Program-made: the position numbers and the translations under genes
Source: Candidatus Latescibacterota bacterium
GTDB lineage: Bacteria; Latescibacterota; UBA2968; GCA-2709665
Direction: 5' to 3'
DNA: 11,691 bases
NCBI GenBank assembly: GCA_030746455.1
Contig: JASLMQ010000517.1
Span: forward strand, 1-11,691
In this document: positions 1 through 7,540 of the stretch, one piece after another
Layout of the letters: each line of letters starts with the position of its first letter
How positions within the stretch are numbered: position 1 is the stretch's first letter
The notes under the pieces: generated by a model
Databases searched by the model: none
Seen by the model: the letters and a program-made list of their open reading frames with translations, nothing else
Told to the model about the DNA's origin: nothing

Positions 1-18
1 GCACCCTCTTGCTCCCAC
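1..18 (-). CDS. possible 5' end of the next nuo operon gene (nuoH?)
   Basis: On the minus strand a GTG at 18 is preceded by a strong Shine-Dalgarno, GGAGG (25-29), with a 6-nt spacer. Six codons (Met-Gly-Ala-Arg-Gly-Cys) remain before the window ends. In most nuo operons nuoH follows nuoG, so this could be its start. The six residues do not look like a typical hydrophobic NuoH N-terminus, however, and a later start beyond the edge is equally possible. The call rests on position and ribosome-binding site only. Confidence 0.25.
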
Positions 19-73
19 GCCCCTCCTCCCCAAGCCCGTCCAGCGAAACCTGGGAACTTGGAACTCGGAGCTT

Positions 74-1594
74 TCAGCCTCGTATTTCCTCGACGCTGGC
101 GTATGCAAAGGGCCCACCCAGCGCATTCGCCACATCCTGTATGATCGCCCAATCGGCCCGGGCATCACCCGGCGGATCGAATCCGCGCTGGATCGGCTGC
201 GCCAGGCCAGCGAAGTTGGTGATGTGACCGTCCTTCTCGATGAAAGCCGCCCCGGGCAACACCACGTCGGCCAGCTCGGTCAGCTCGTTTGCCAGGATAT
301 CCTGCACCACCAGGAAGTCCAGTCCGCCCAGCGCCTCCCGTTCCGCTTCCGACAGCCGGTCCTGTGGATCCCCACCCAGAAGGTAGAGCGCCCGGATTCG
401 CTTCTCGCGGATCCCGTCCCAGATCTCGGCGGGATCCGCCGCGGCGATCCCTTCCGCTTCCAGGGCCTGCTGCGCCCCCTGGGAACTGGGCGACCGGTCG
501 GCCCGAATGGTGAAGCCGCTCATGAAGGTCACATCGTCTTCCGAACTCACCTTGGAACGGATGGCGACCGCCCCTCCCTTCAACACACCGCCGAACATCC
601 TACCGAAGAGGGCGTTCTCCTCGTCCGTCAGGTGGCCCGAGGCGACGCCAGCCACCGCGCCCTCGCCGCCGGCCTCCCGGGCATCCTGGAAGCCCTTCGT
701 CACGGCCTCGATGGCTGCGTCCCACAGCGCCGGGGCCCTCTCGTCCCCGCGTCCCACCGTGGGATACTGCAGGCGATCGTCGCTGTGAACGTAGCCCCAG
801 CCGTGTCGGCCGTCGTCGCACATCCAGTAGTCGTTGACCTCCAGGTTCGACCTGGGCACGAGCCGATAGATCCGTTCCTTGTTGAGATCCGCGCGAACGT
901 TGCACCCCGTGCTACACCCCGGGCAGACCGTATCCACGCCCTCGAGAAACCAGACCCGCTGCTTGAACAGGAAGTGCTTGTCGAGCAGGGCACCCACCGG
1001 ACAGATGTCGACCGTGTTCCCCGACAGCCGGTTGTCCAGCCGTTCTCTGGGGAAGATGTCGATTTCGTTGTGGACTCCCCTGTTGAAGTAGCCCAGCTCG
1101 CCGGTTCCCGAGATCTCGTCGCAGAACCGGATGCAGCGCGTGCAGCGGATGCAGCGATCGGAGTAGAGAAGCACGTGCTCACCGATATCCTTCTTCGGCT
1201 GCACGTTCTTCTTCTCGCGGAATCGGCTCCGATCGGCACCGTAGGTGTAGCTGTAGTCCTGCAGGCCGCACTCTCCGGCCTGGTCGCAGACAGGGCAGTC
1301 CAGCGGATGGTTCGCCAGCAGGAACTCCATCACCGCCCGCTGGTTCGACTTCACCCCCTCCGTCTGGGTCTCCACGATCATGCCCTCGGCGGGCGTGGCC
1401 GTGCACGCCGGCATCAGACCCCGCCGCCCACCCATCTCGATCTCCACCAGGCACATCCGGCAGTTCGCCGGGGCTGACAGCCCGGGGTGATAGCAGTAGT
1501 GGGGGATATAGACGTCGTTGGCAAGAGCCGTCTTCAGGACGTTCTCACCCGCCACGATCTCGATCTCTTTGCCGTCTATCGTAAACGTCGCCAT
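74..1594 (-). CDS. nuoG: NADH-quinone oxidoreductase subunit G (compact form)
   Basis: Peripheral-arm subunit of complex I that carries electrons from NuoE/NuoF toward the quinone module. The 506-residue protein begins with a 2Fe-2S ferredoxin domain (N1b ligands C34, C45, C48, C64). The N5 site follows (H96, C100, C103, C109), then the N4 site (C148, C151, C154, C198). Next comes a complete N7 site (C224, C227, C231, C259) with the spacing seen in Thermus Nqo3. The rest (about 270-506) is a molybdopterin-oxidoreductase-like region that keeps the C-terminal signature with ELADVVLPGAAF and EKDGHITN. It is much shorter than in E. coli (about 900 residues) or Thermus (about 780), so the Mo-like part is reduced. 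It starts at ATG 1594, 74 nt after nuoF. The Shine-Dalgarno is weak, which suggests translation depends on the polycistronic message. The stop at 74-76 is clear, so the shortness is not caused by the window edge. Confidence 0.95.
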   Translation of the reverse strand: MATFTIDGKEIEIVAGENVLKTALANDVYIPHYCYHPGLSAPANCRMCLVEIEMGGRRGLMPACTATPAEGMIVETQTEGVKSNQRAVMEFLLANHPLDCPVCDQAGECGLQDYSYTYGADRSRFREKKNVQPKKDIGEHVLLYSDRCIRCTRCIRFCDEISGTGELGYFNRGVHNEIDIFPRERLDNRLSGNTVDICPVGALLDKHFLFKQRVWFLEGVDTVCPGCSTGCNVRADLNKERIYRLVPRSNLEVNDYWMCDDGRHGWGYVHSDDRLQYPTVGRGDERAPALWDAAIEAVTKGFQDAREAGGEGAVAGVASGHLTDEENALFGRMFGGVLKGGAVAIRSKVSSEDDVTFMSGFTIRADRSPSSQGAQQALEAEGIAAADPAEIWDGIREKRIRALYLLGGDPQDRLSEAEREALGGLDFLVVQDILANELTELADVVLPGAAFIEKDGHITNFAGLAQPIQRGFDPPGDARADWAIIQDVANALGGPFAYASVEEIRG

Positions 1595-1622
1595 AGCCGT
1601 CCAGAAGTCTTACGCCTCGTAC

Positions 1623-1638
1623 GGGAGTCGTTTCTCCC
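1623..1638 (-). other. stem-loop in the nuoF-nuoG spacer
   Basis: GGGAG and CTCCC form a 5-bp stem around a 6-nt loop, about 29 nt upstream of nuoG. No T-rich tail follows on the minus strand, so this is not a canonical terminator. It may be an mRNA processing or stability element. Confidence 0.4.
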
Positions 1639-1668
1639 TGAGGCCCCATCCATCGTGTTCGTCAACTG

Positions 1669-3003
1669 CTATGCGGGTACCTTGACCGACTTGTCCTGGC
1701 GGATGGGGCACCCGTGTTGCTCGATGTGGGCCTCGAACTCCGCCCGGAAGGTCTGCACGAACCCGGTGATGGGATAGGAGAACGCCGGTCCGAACAGACA
1801 AATCGTCGAATATCTCGGGCTCAGGAAGCCGGCCACCTGATCGGCCAGCTCCAGCAAGGTGTCGAGGTCTCCCGGCTTGCCCTGCCCGTGCTCGATCCGC
1901 CACACGATGTCCCGAGTCCAGGGGCAGCCCTCCCTGCAGGGCGTACACTGGCCGCACGACTCGTGGGCGAAGAAGTTCATCAGGTTGAGTAGCGCGTCAA
2001 CCATACAGGCGGTGTCGTCCATCACGATGATTCCGCCAGTTCCGAACATGCCCTGGAACTCGCCTCGACCGGGCAGAGCGAAATTGGCGGGATCCATCAC
2101 GATGTCGATCTGGTCCGGCGTCATCGGCGATGTGGAGGCCCCGCCGGGGATCACGGCCTTCAGCTTGCGGCCGTCGTAGAGCCCGCCCGCCAGGTCGAAG
2201 ATGATCTCGCGCATCGTCGCCGACCCGCACTCCAGCTCGAATATCCCAGGGTTCTTCACGTGCCCGCTCACACAGAAGATGAACGAGCCGGGATACTGCT
2301 CGCTCCCGATTCCCTTGAACCACTCAGCGCCGTTGTTGATGATATGAGGCACGTAGGAGAGGGTCTGGACGTTGTTGACCGTCGTCGGACAGCCGAAGAT
2401 CCCCTTCTGGGCCGGAAACGGCGGCTTCACGCGCGGCTGGGCCCGATGCCCCTCGAGCGACTGCATGAGCCCGGTTTCCTCGCCACAGATGTAGGCCCCG
2501 GCCCCGGGGTGGGTGTAGACCTCGAGATCGTAGCCCGATCCGAGGATGTTCTTCCCCACATAGCCCGCCTCCCGGGCCTGCGCGATCACCTCTTCCATCT
2601 GGACCATCTCTTCCCACATCTCGCCCCGCACGTAGATGTAGGCAGCACTGGCCCGAATCGCGTATGACGCGATGATGGTACCTTCCAGGAGCTGGTGCGG
2701 ATTCCCGCGCAGCAGCTTCCTGTCCTTGAAGGTTCCCGGCTCGCTCTCGTCGGCGTTCACGCAAAGATACGAGGGGACCGCTGGCTCCTTGGGCATGAAG
2801 CTCCACTTCATGCCGGTGCTGAACCACGCACCGCCGCGGCCCGAAAGACCCGAATCCTGGACCTCCTGGATCACTTCGTCGGGCCCCGTCTTGAGGGCCT
2901 TCTCGAGCGCCTCGTAGCCGCCGTGGGCCTTGTAGACCTGGATGTCGCGAAGGCCCTCGACGTCAAGCAGCTTGGTGATGATCTTGTGCTCTTCTACAGC
3001 CAT
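1669..3003 (-). CDS. nuoF: NADH-quinone oxidoreductase subunit F
   Basis: NADH-binding, FMN-containing subunit of complex I that oxidises NADH and passes electrons to cluster N3. The 444-residue protein shows the FMN/NADH glycine-rich loop (GRGGAWFSTGMKW, 55-67), NADESEPGTFKDR (83-95), GAGAYICGEETG (167-178) and the N3 4Fe-4S ligands C350, C353, C356 and C402 (ESCGQCTPC, then STIC). Two oddities are visible. The usual AGFPTG in the glycine loop reads AWFSTG, and an extra Cys (C360) follows the third N3 ligand. The chosen start is ATG 3003, with an AGG-type Shine-Dalgarno (CAGG) about 8 nt upstream. A longer frame reaches back to 3078 into the end of nuoE, but that extension is unlike the family. 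nuoE ends 58 nt upstream. Confidence 0.97.
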   Translation of the reverse strand: MAVEEHKIITKLLDVEGLRDIQVYKAHGGYEALEKALKTGPDEVIQEVQDSGLSGRGGAWFSTGMKWSFMPKEPAVPSYLCVNADESEPGTFKDRKLLRGNPHQLLEGTIIASYAIRASAAYIYVRGEMWEEMVQMEEVIAQAREAGYVGKNILGSGYDLEVYTHPGAGAYICGEETGLMQSLEGHRAQPRVKPPFPAQKGIFGCPTTVNNVQTLSYVPHIINNGAEWFKGIGSEQYPGSFIFCVSGHVKNPGIFELECGSATMREIIFDLAGGLYDGRKLKAVIPGGASTSPMTPDQIDIVMDPANFALPGRGEFQGMFGTGGIIVMDDTACMVDALLNLMNFFAHESCGQCTPCREGCPWTRDIVWRIEHGQGKPGDLDTLLELADQVAGFLSPRYSTICLFGPAFSYPITGFVQTFRAEFEAHIEQHGCPIRQDKSVKVPA

Positions 3004-3027
3004 CGAGCCAACCTGGTTTCTGGTAGC

Positions 3028-3058
3028 GTGATATGTACGATCACCTTGGGGTCTCCCC
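3028..3058 (-). other. two small stem-loops in the nuoE-nuoF spacer
   Basis: GGGG-AGA-CCCC (3048-3058) and GTGAT-7 nt-ATCAC (3028-3044) lie side by side between the nuoE stop and the nuoF Shine-Dalgarno. Neither is followed by a T tract. Both stems are short (4 and 5 bp), so their significance depends on the pattern across the operon. Confidence 0.4.
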
Positions 3059-3061
3059 CGC

Positions 3062-3541
3062 CTACTCGAGATCGTCAAGGATCTGGTCCAGCTTCTCCTT
3101 TGTCATCCGCCCGTGGAGACGGTCGTTGATCCGAATCGCGGGCGCGTCGTCGCACGCGGCAAGACACTCCACCTTTACCAGCGTGAACTTCCCATCGCTC
3201 GTGGTCTCGTCCACATCGATCTTCAGCTTCTCCTTGAGGTAGTCGACGACCTCCTCGGCCCCGCAGAGCGCACACGAGAGCGTGCTGCAGATCTGGATCA
3301 CGTGCCTGCCGACGGGGACCTTGAAGAACATCGGGTAGAAGCTCATCACCCCAGCGGCGCGGGCGGTCGGCAGTTCCAGGAGGTCGGCGATGTACCGGAT
3401 CCCCTCAAGCGGAACATACCCCAGCTCGCGCTGGATCCGGTGGAGTATCGGCAGAATGGCCGCCTGCTTCCACTCCTCCGGGTACCGCGCGACGATCTCT
3501 CCGCACGCGTGCTTCGCCTCTTCGGAAAGCTCCACAGCCAT
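3062..3541 (-). CDS. nuoE: NADH-quinone oxidoreductase subunit E
   Basis: Thioredoxin-fold 2Fe-2S subunit (cluster N1a) that pairs with NuoF in the NADH dehydrogenase module. The 159-residue protein has the expected ligands: C85 and C90 in CSTLSC, C126 and C130 in CLAAC. It also has the family's N-terminal helical region (AAILPILHRIQRELGYVP, about 28-45) and the MSFYPMF segment (66-72). The length is typical. The start is ATG 3541, where family similarity begins. The open frame continues upstream to 3619 next to the nuoCD stop, but that extension (Arg/Gly/Ala-rich) is unlike the family and overlaps a stem-loop region. The Shine-Dalgarno is weak (GGGA about 7 nt upstream). The spacer to nuoCD is 77 nt. 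Confidence 0.96.
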   Translation of the reverse strand: MAVELSEEAKHACGEIVARYPEEWKQAAILPILHRIQRELGYVPLEGIRYIADLLELPTARAAGVMSFYPMFFKVPVGRHVIQICSTLSCALCGAEEVVDYLKEKLKIDVDETTSDGKFTLVKVECLAACDDAPAIRINDRLHGRMTKEKLDQILDDLE

Positions 3542-3578
3542 CTGTAAGTCCCGGTCCAATTGCAGAAATGAAGCGTCC

Positions 3579-3606
3579 GGCGCTGCGCCCCGGCCGACCC
3601 GGCCGG
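3579..3606 (-). other. adjacent GC-rich stem-loops in the nuoCD-nuoE spacer
   Basis: CCGGCC-GGGTC-GGCCGG (3590-3606, 6-bp stem) is directly followed on the minus strand by GGCGC-A-GCGCC (3579-3589). Both lie between the nuoCD stop and the nuoE start. No T-rich tail follows, so termination by itself is unlikely. The elements could protect or process the message. Confidence 0.5.
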
Positions 3607-3618
3607 AGGGCAGCCGCA

Positions 3619-5385
3619 TTACCTGTCGAGTTCGCCCGCGATCACATTGAGGCTGCCCAGCACCGCCACCACGTCGGCGATCATGAGTCCCTTCACCATC
3701 TCCGGGAAGGCCTGATAATTCATCAGGGAAGGGGGCCGCACACGCATCCGATAGGCGCAGTCCGATCCGTCGCTCACGATGTAGAAACCCAGTTCCCCGT
3801 TCGGTGCTTCTGTGGCCACGTAAACCTCGCCCAGCGGCGGGGTCAGCCCGTGCCCGTCCATCGTGACCTTGAAGTGGTGGATCAGAGACTCCATCCCCGA
3901 GTAGACATCGTCCTTCTCCGGTAGGATCACCTTGGAATCGTCCACCTTCACCGGGCCGTCCGGGAGGCCCTTTACGGCCTGCTCGACGATGTGCAGGCTC
4001 TGCAGCATCTCCTCCATCCGGACCAGGTACCGGTCGTACACGTCGCCATTAGCACCCACCGGCACTTCGAAATCGTAGTCCTCATAGCCGCAGTAGGGCT
4101 CGGTCTTCCTCAGGTCGAAGTCCACGCCCGACCCTCGGAGTACCGGCCCGGTCATGTTCCACGCAATGGCCTCCTGCGCGGAAACCACGCCGATATCCTT
4201 CGTGCGATCCATCCAGATCCGGTTGCGTGTGAGCAGCCGGTCCACCTCGTCCAGAGACTGAGTGAACTGGCCCTCGAAATCCTGGACCATCTCCGTGAAA
4301 TCATCGGGAACGTCCCACCCCAACCCGCCAACCCGCGTGTAGCTGGTGGTAAGCCGTGCTCCCGTAGTCGCCTCGAAGATGTTGTAGAGCCGCTCGCGCT
4401 GTTCGAACGTATACAGAAAGGCGGTGAATGCCCCAATGTCCAGCGCGTGGGTTCCCAGCCACACCAAGTGGTCGGCGATCCGGGAGAGCTCCGCCAGAAT
4501 CACTCGGATGGCCATCGCCCGAGGCGGCACCTCCAGACCCATCAGCTTCTCGACCGTCATCGCGTAGCCGATGTTGTTGGACAGGGGCGAGAGGTAGTTC
4601 ATCCGATCGGTAACGGTCACCCACTGATTGTAGGTGTGATGCTCACCCAGTTTCTCGAACCCGGTGTGCAGGTAACCGATGTCGGGCACGCACCTGACGA
4701 TGCGCTCCGCTTCGAGCTCAAGTGTCAACCGAAGCGTTCCATGCGTGGCCGGGTGCTGGGGCCCCAGGTTCAGGACCATGCGCTCCGAGGCCAGGGGGTC
4801 ATCTGCATCTTGCTCACTACCGGTAAAGGGGTTGCCCTCGAAGCCCGGGTCTTCCGGCGCCAGCACATCACGTTCACCCATGCCTTGGACCGGGTAGTCC
4901 TTCCGCAGGGGGTAATGCCGGAAGTTGACGGGCATCAGAATCCGCCGCAGGTCCGGATGCCCCTCGAAGCGGATGCCGAACATGTCGAAGGCCTCGCGCT
5001 CGGGCCATTCGGCGCCCTTCCAGACCGAACAGGCCGAAGTGATCAGGCAGTCGGCCTCATCAACCTGCGCTCGCAGACGGAAGCGGTGATGGTGCGGATG
5101 GGAGTAGAGGTGGTAGACCACGCCGAACCGGGGCCCCGTCTCCCGGCCGGGATACGCCGAATAGTCGACGGCCGTCAGGTCGTTGAGTCGGTCGTAGGCC
5201 AGATCCGGATCGTCTCGCAGATAGGTCAGGACCTCCGCGACACGATCTTTCCTGCAGACGACCGTACACTCGTCGCGCCCCTCGACCAGCGCAACGACCT
5301 CGGGGCCGAACCGCTCCGACAGCCTGTGGGCCGTGAGGTTCGCGGTTTCCATCGTCGACACGTCTTCGATTTGAGTCTCAGCCAT
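3619..5385 (-). CDS. nuoCD: NADH-quinone oxidoreductase subunit C/D fusion
   Basis: Connecting-module subunit of complex I in which the 30-kDa (NuoC) and 49-kDa (NuoD) polypeptides are fused, as in E. coli and several other phyla. Residues 1 to about 170 are NuoC, with the 30-kDa signature WPEREAFDMFGIRFEGHP (127-144) and RRILMP (147-152). Residues 171-200 form an acidic, Gly/Asp-rich linker. Residues 203-588 are NuoD, with LNLGPQHPATHG (205-216), GYLHTGFEK (237-245) and RMNYLSP (261-267). The His of the HPATHG loop and the Tyr of RMNY correspond to family quinone-site residues. The C-terminus ends in the conserved GLMIADVVAVLGSLN and a few more residues. The start is ATG 5385 with an AGG 7 nt upstream. 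A GTG two codons earlier sits too close to that AGG. nuoB ends 42 nt upstream. Confidence 0.97.
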   Translation of the reverse strand: MAETQIEDVSTMETANLTAHRLSERFGPEVVALVEGRDECTVVCRKDRVAEVLTYLRDDPDLAYDRLNDLTAVDYSAYPGRETGPRFGVVYHLYSHPHHHRFRLRAQVDEADCLITSACSVWKGAEWPEREAFDMFGIRFEGHPDLRRILMPVNFRHYPLRKDYPVQGMGERDVLAPEDPGFEGNPFTGSEQDADDPLASERMVLNLGPQHPATHGTLRLTLELEAERIVRCVPDIGYLHTGFEKLGEHHTYNQWVTVTDRMNYLSPLSNNIGYAMTVEKLMGLEVPPRAMAIRVILAELSRIADHLVWLGTHALDIGAFTAFLYTFEQRERLYNIFEATTGARLTTSYTRVGGLGWDVPDDFTEMVQDFEGQFTQSLDEVDRLLTRNRIWMDRTKDIGVVSAQEAIAWNMTGPVLRGSGVDFDLRKTEPYCGYEDYDFEVPVGANGDVYDRYLVRMEEMLQSLHIVEQAVKGLPDGPVKVDDSKVILPEKDDVYSGMESLIHHFKVTMDGHGLTPPLGEVYVATEAPNGELGFYIVSDGSDCAYRMRVRPPSLMNYQAFPEMVKGLMIADVVAVLGSLNVIAGELDR

Positions 5386-5404
5386 CTTCACGCCTGATCG
5401 ATCG

Positions 5405-5422
5405 CGCGTGATGAATCACGCG
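5405..5422 (-). other. perfect 8-bp inverted repeat in the nuoB-nuoCD spacer
   Basis: CGCGTGAT-TC-ATCACGCG is an 18-nt perfect inverted repeat six bases after the nuoB stop codon. In RNA it would fold as a 7-bp stem with a TTCA tetraloop. No T tract follows, so it is more likely a message-stability or translational element than a terminator. Confidence 0.6.
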
Positions 5423-5427
5423 TGCCT

Positions 5428-5913
5428 TCAGCTCCCGGCTGCCTGGGTCGGCTGCTCCCGGTCGATCTTGTCCTGGATCTTCATCAGCGCGTAGATCAGG
5501 TCCTCCGGACGGGGAGGACACCCCGGCACGTACACGTCCACAGGGATGAATTGGTCCACCCCCTGCACCAGCGTATAGGTGTTGAAAACGCCCCCGGAGG
5601 ACGCACAGGCGCCCATCGAGATAACCCACTTGGGATCGGGCATCTGGTCGTAGATCTTCTTGAGCACCGGCATCATCTTGATGGCGATCCGGCCCGAAAC
5701 GATCAACAGGTCCGACTGCCGGGGAGAAAAACGAATGGCCTCCGCGCCGAACCGAGCCAGGTCGTAGCGCCCGGCGAGGGTCGCCATCATCTCGATCGCG
5801 CAGCAGGCCGTGCCGAACGGCATGGGCCAGAGGGAATTCCTCCGTGCCCAGTTGATCATCTTGTCCAACGTCGTGGTGATAACACCATCACCCAGCCCGG
5901 TTTCTATTCCCAC
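5428..5913 (-). CDS. nuoB: NADH-quinone oxidoreductase subunit B
   Basis: PSST-type subunit carrying cluster N2, the last iron-sulfur cluster before quinone. The 161-residue protein has the N2 ligands: adjacent C37 and C38 ([11 protein letters not shown]), C103 (GACASSGG) and C132 ([11 protein letters not shown]). It also has [14 protein letters not shown] (61-74). The length is typical. The start is GTG 5913, which overlaps the end of nuoA by 10 nt and has a purine-rich AAGGGGG about 9-10 nt upstream. Met19 is an alternative start but would remove conserved N-terminal sequence. The overlap implies translational coupling with nuoA. Confidence 0.97.
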   Translation of the reverse strand: MGIETGLGDGVITTTLDKMINWARRNSLWPMPFGTACCAIEMMATLAGRYDLARFGAEAIRFSPRQSDLLIVSGRIAIKMMPVLKKIYDQMPDPKWVISMGACASSGGVFNTYTLVQGVDQFIPVDVYVPGCPPRPEDLIYALMKIQDKIDREQPTQAAGS

Positions 5914-6269
5914 TCCAGGCCCCCCTTCCGCCAGACGTACACCAGGCCCAGCAACAGGACAACCACGAAGACGACCATCTCGGTGAAGATGAGGGTCCCC
6001 TGGGCCAGCAGCTCTCTGAACACAACAGCCCAGGGGTAGAGAAACACCACCTCAATGTCGAAGATGATGAACAACATCGCCACCAGGTAGAACTTGACCG
6101 GGAACCTGAGCCGCGCGTCGCCAACAGGCGGGACGCCGGATTCATATGGAGAAAGCTTGACGGGATTTGGCCGACTAGGGCCAAGAAGGTGCGAAGCGAC
6201 CAGAGCGCCCAAAGCGAAGGTCGCCGCTGCCGCGAGGAGCAGTAAGATGGGCAGGTAGGAGATCAGCAT
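5904..6269 (-). CDS. nuoA: NADH-quinone oxidoreductase subunit A
   Basis: Small membrane subunit of complex I near the quinone tunnel, and the first gene of the operon. The 121-residue protein has three predicted membrane helices (about 4-29, 60-84 and 92-113). It also has the loop motif PYESGVPP (41-48) and the diagnostic [12 protein letters not shown] (70-81). The length is typical. The start is ATG 6269. The best Shine-Dalgarno candidate is a GGGGG run about 11 nt upstream, which is only fair. The promoter lies about 110 bp upstream, and a stem-loop sits between promoter and start. Confidence 0.96.
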   Translation of the reverse strand: MLISYLPILLLLAAAATFALGALVASHLLGPSRPNPVKLSPYESGVPPVGDARLRFPVKFYLVAMLFIIFDIEVVFLYPWAVVFRELLAQGTLIFTEMVVFVVVLLLGLVYVWRKGGLEWE

Positions 6270-6289
6270 CCAGCGATGTACCCCCGGTC

Positions 6290-6307
6290 ACCTGTCGGTT
6301 GACAGGT
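6290..6307 (-). promoter_or_regulatory. stem-loop in the nuoA 5' leader
   Basis: ACCTGTC-AACC-GACAGGT forms a perfect 7-bp stem with a 4-nt loop, 20 nt upstream of the nuoA start and just before its likely ribosome-binding site. No T tract follows. It may stabilise the operon message or affect ribosome access. Confidence 0.5.
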
Positions 6308-6380
6308 CTTGAGATGGCAGACAGCGAAGCGCCAGGAGTGAGGAACCGTCCGCTCGGAAGTGCCAAGTGCCGAACGTGCC

Positions 6381-6409
6381 AGTATATGTCAACGATTATC
6401 GCTTGTCAA
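6381..6409 (-). promoter_or_regulatory. nuo operon promoter
   Basis: On the minus strand, TTGACA (6404-6409) and TATACT (6381-6386) are separated by exactly 17 bp, a near-perfect sigma70-type promoter. A second TTGACA (6387-6392) abuts the -10 box, and the spacer contains the dyad CGAT-A-ATCG (6393-6401), a possible operator. The predicted start of transcription is near 6374, giving a leader of about 105 nt before nuoA. Confidence 0.8.
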
Positions 6410-6434
6410 GGTCTTTTGCCGCCATTCTAAGGCC

Positions 6435-6464
6435 TTGACTTGCGTTGAGCGAATCGGTTACTTA
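6435..6464 (+). promoter_or_regulatory. weak candidate promoter for the glycosyltransferase gene
   Basis: TTGACT (6435-6440) is followed 18 bp later by TACTTA (6459-6464). The -35 box is good, the -10 box is poor. The site lies in the divergent gap about 57 bp before the glycosyltransferase start. No clear Shine-Dalgarno was found between it and the gene. Confidence 0.3.
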
Positions 6465-6520
6465 AGGGCGCCTACTCAGCACTTCCGCGAGCGAAACAAC
6501 ACACCTGACACCTGCAACGT

Positions 6521-7540
6521 ATGGCGTTCCCCGTCACCGTACTCCTGCCTGTCTACAACGCAGATGCCACCCTGGATCTCGCCCTTCAGAGCCTCTGCCG
6601 GCAGCGCTTCGAGGCATTCGAGGTCGTTGCCGTGGACGACGGATCCGAGGATGGCACGGCGGACATCCTCAAGCGCTACGCGGCTCAAGATCGTAGGGTC
6701 CGACCAATCTTCGCAAGGAGACGCGGGCTGGTCGCCGCCCTCAACACCAGCCTCGCGCACGCAGAGGGGCGCTTGGTTGCCAGAATGGACGCCGACGACG
6801 TCTCGCACCCCCTTCGCCTCGGCCTCCAGCAATCTTATCTGCACGAGCACCCCGACGTCTCGGTCGTGGGGTCGCTCATCCGGTTCTTTCCCTGGCCTCG
6901 GGTCGGCGACGGGTTTCGCATCTATCAATCCTGGCTCAATGGGATTGTGGATCCGCCAGACATCGCCCGAGAGATTTTCATCGAGAGCCCCCTTGCCCAT
7001 CCGTCGGTGATGATGCGTCGATCCGACCTGGAGGCCATCGGTGGCTACAGGGATTTCGGTTGGCCCGAGGACTACGACCTCTGGCTGCGTCTCCACCTTG
7101 CCGATCGTCGGCTCGCGAAGGTCCCCCGTCTCCTCTTCTACTGGCGCGAGGGTCCGTCGCGCCTGACCCGACGGGACGGACGCTATTCGGTGGAAAACTT
7201 CATCCGGGCGAAGGCCCACTACCTCAGGTTGGGGCCGTTGCGCACAGACCCGCGCGCCGTAGTCTGGGGGGCCGGCCAGATAGGCCGTCGGCTTTCAAAA
7301 CACCTCCAGCGCAGGGGCGTCGACCTGATCGCCTTCGTGGACATCGACCCGAGGAAAATCGGGAGCACGCGCCGCGGTGCGCCCATCATCTCTCCCGACG
7401 ACCTCCCAGACGTCCACCGATCTTCAGGCCGGCCACTTATCCTTGCCGCCGTGCCGTCGCGCGGGGCCCGGGCCCTAATCCGCACGCGCCTCGAGGCCTT
7501 GGGTTTGGCCGAGGGCCGGGAGTTTCTCTGCGTCGCGTGA
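6521..7540 (+). CDS. family 2 glycosyltransferase with C-terminal Rossmann-like domain
   Basis: Likely transfers a sugar from a nucleotide donor to a cell-surface glycan or lipid-linked acceptor; the substrate cannot be read from the sequence. Residues 1 to about 235 form a GT-A domain: TVLLPVYNA (6-14), VVAVDDGSEDGT (35-46), the metal-binding DxD in MDADD (89-93), and GGYRDFGWPEDYDLWLRL (174-191) with the likely catalytic-base acidic pair. Residues 246-339 form a second domain starting with VVWGAGQIGRRL (247-258), a dinucleotide-binding-type glycine loop. It is followed by FVDIDPRKIG (272-281) and LILAAVP (306-312), which resembles the N-terminal domain of PglD-like proteins or the C-terminal half of sugar C-methyltransferases. 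No membrane segment is seen. The start is ATG 6521, right before the first beta strand. No Shine-Dalgarno is evident. It is transcribed divergently from nuo, and no other glycan gene is in view. Confidence 0.85.
   Translation: MAFPVTVLLPVYNADATLDLALQSLCRQRFEAFEVVAVDDGSEDGTADILKRYAAQDRRVRPIFARRRGLVAALNTSLAHAEGRLVARMDADDVSHPLRLGLQQSYLHEHPDVSVVGSLIRFFPWPRVGDGFRIYQSWLNGIVDPPDIAREIFIESPLAHPSVMMRRSDLEAIGGYRDFGWPEDYDLWLRLHLADRRLAKVPRLLFYWREGPSRLTRRDGRYSVENFIRAKAHYLRLGPLRTDPRAVVWGAGQIGRRLSKHLQRRGVDLIAFVDIDPRKIGSTRRGAPIISPDDLPDVHRSSGRPLILAAVPSRGARALIRTRLEALGLAEGREFLCVA

Noticed and set aside
224..1477. Long plus-strand open frame (417 codons) over nuoG
   Set aside because: It is antisense to nuoG, a certain gene with all cluster ligands. 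Its translation is rich in Arg, Pro, His and Val, shows no domain, and looks like a GC-rich shadow.
3991..5397. Long plus-strand open frame (468 codons) over nuoCD
   Set aside because: It is antisense to nuoCD, with no recognisable motif and a composition typical of a reverse-strand shadow.
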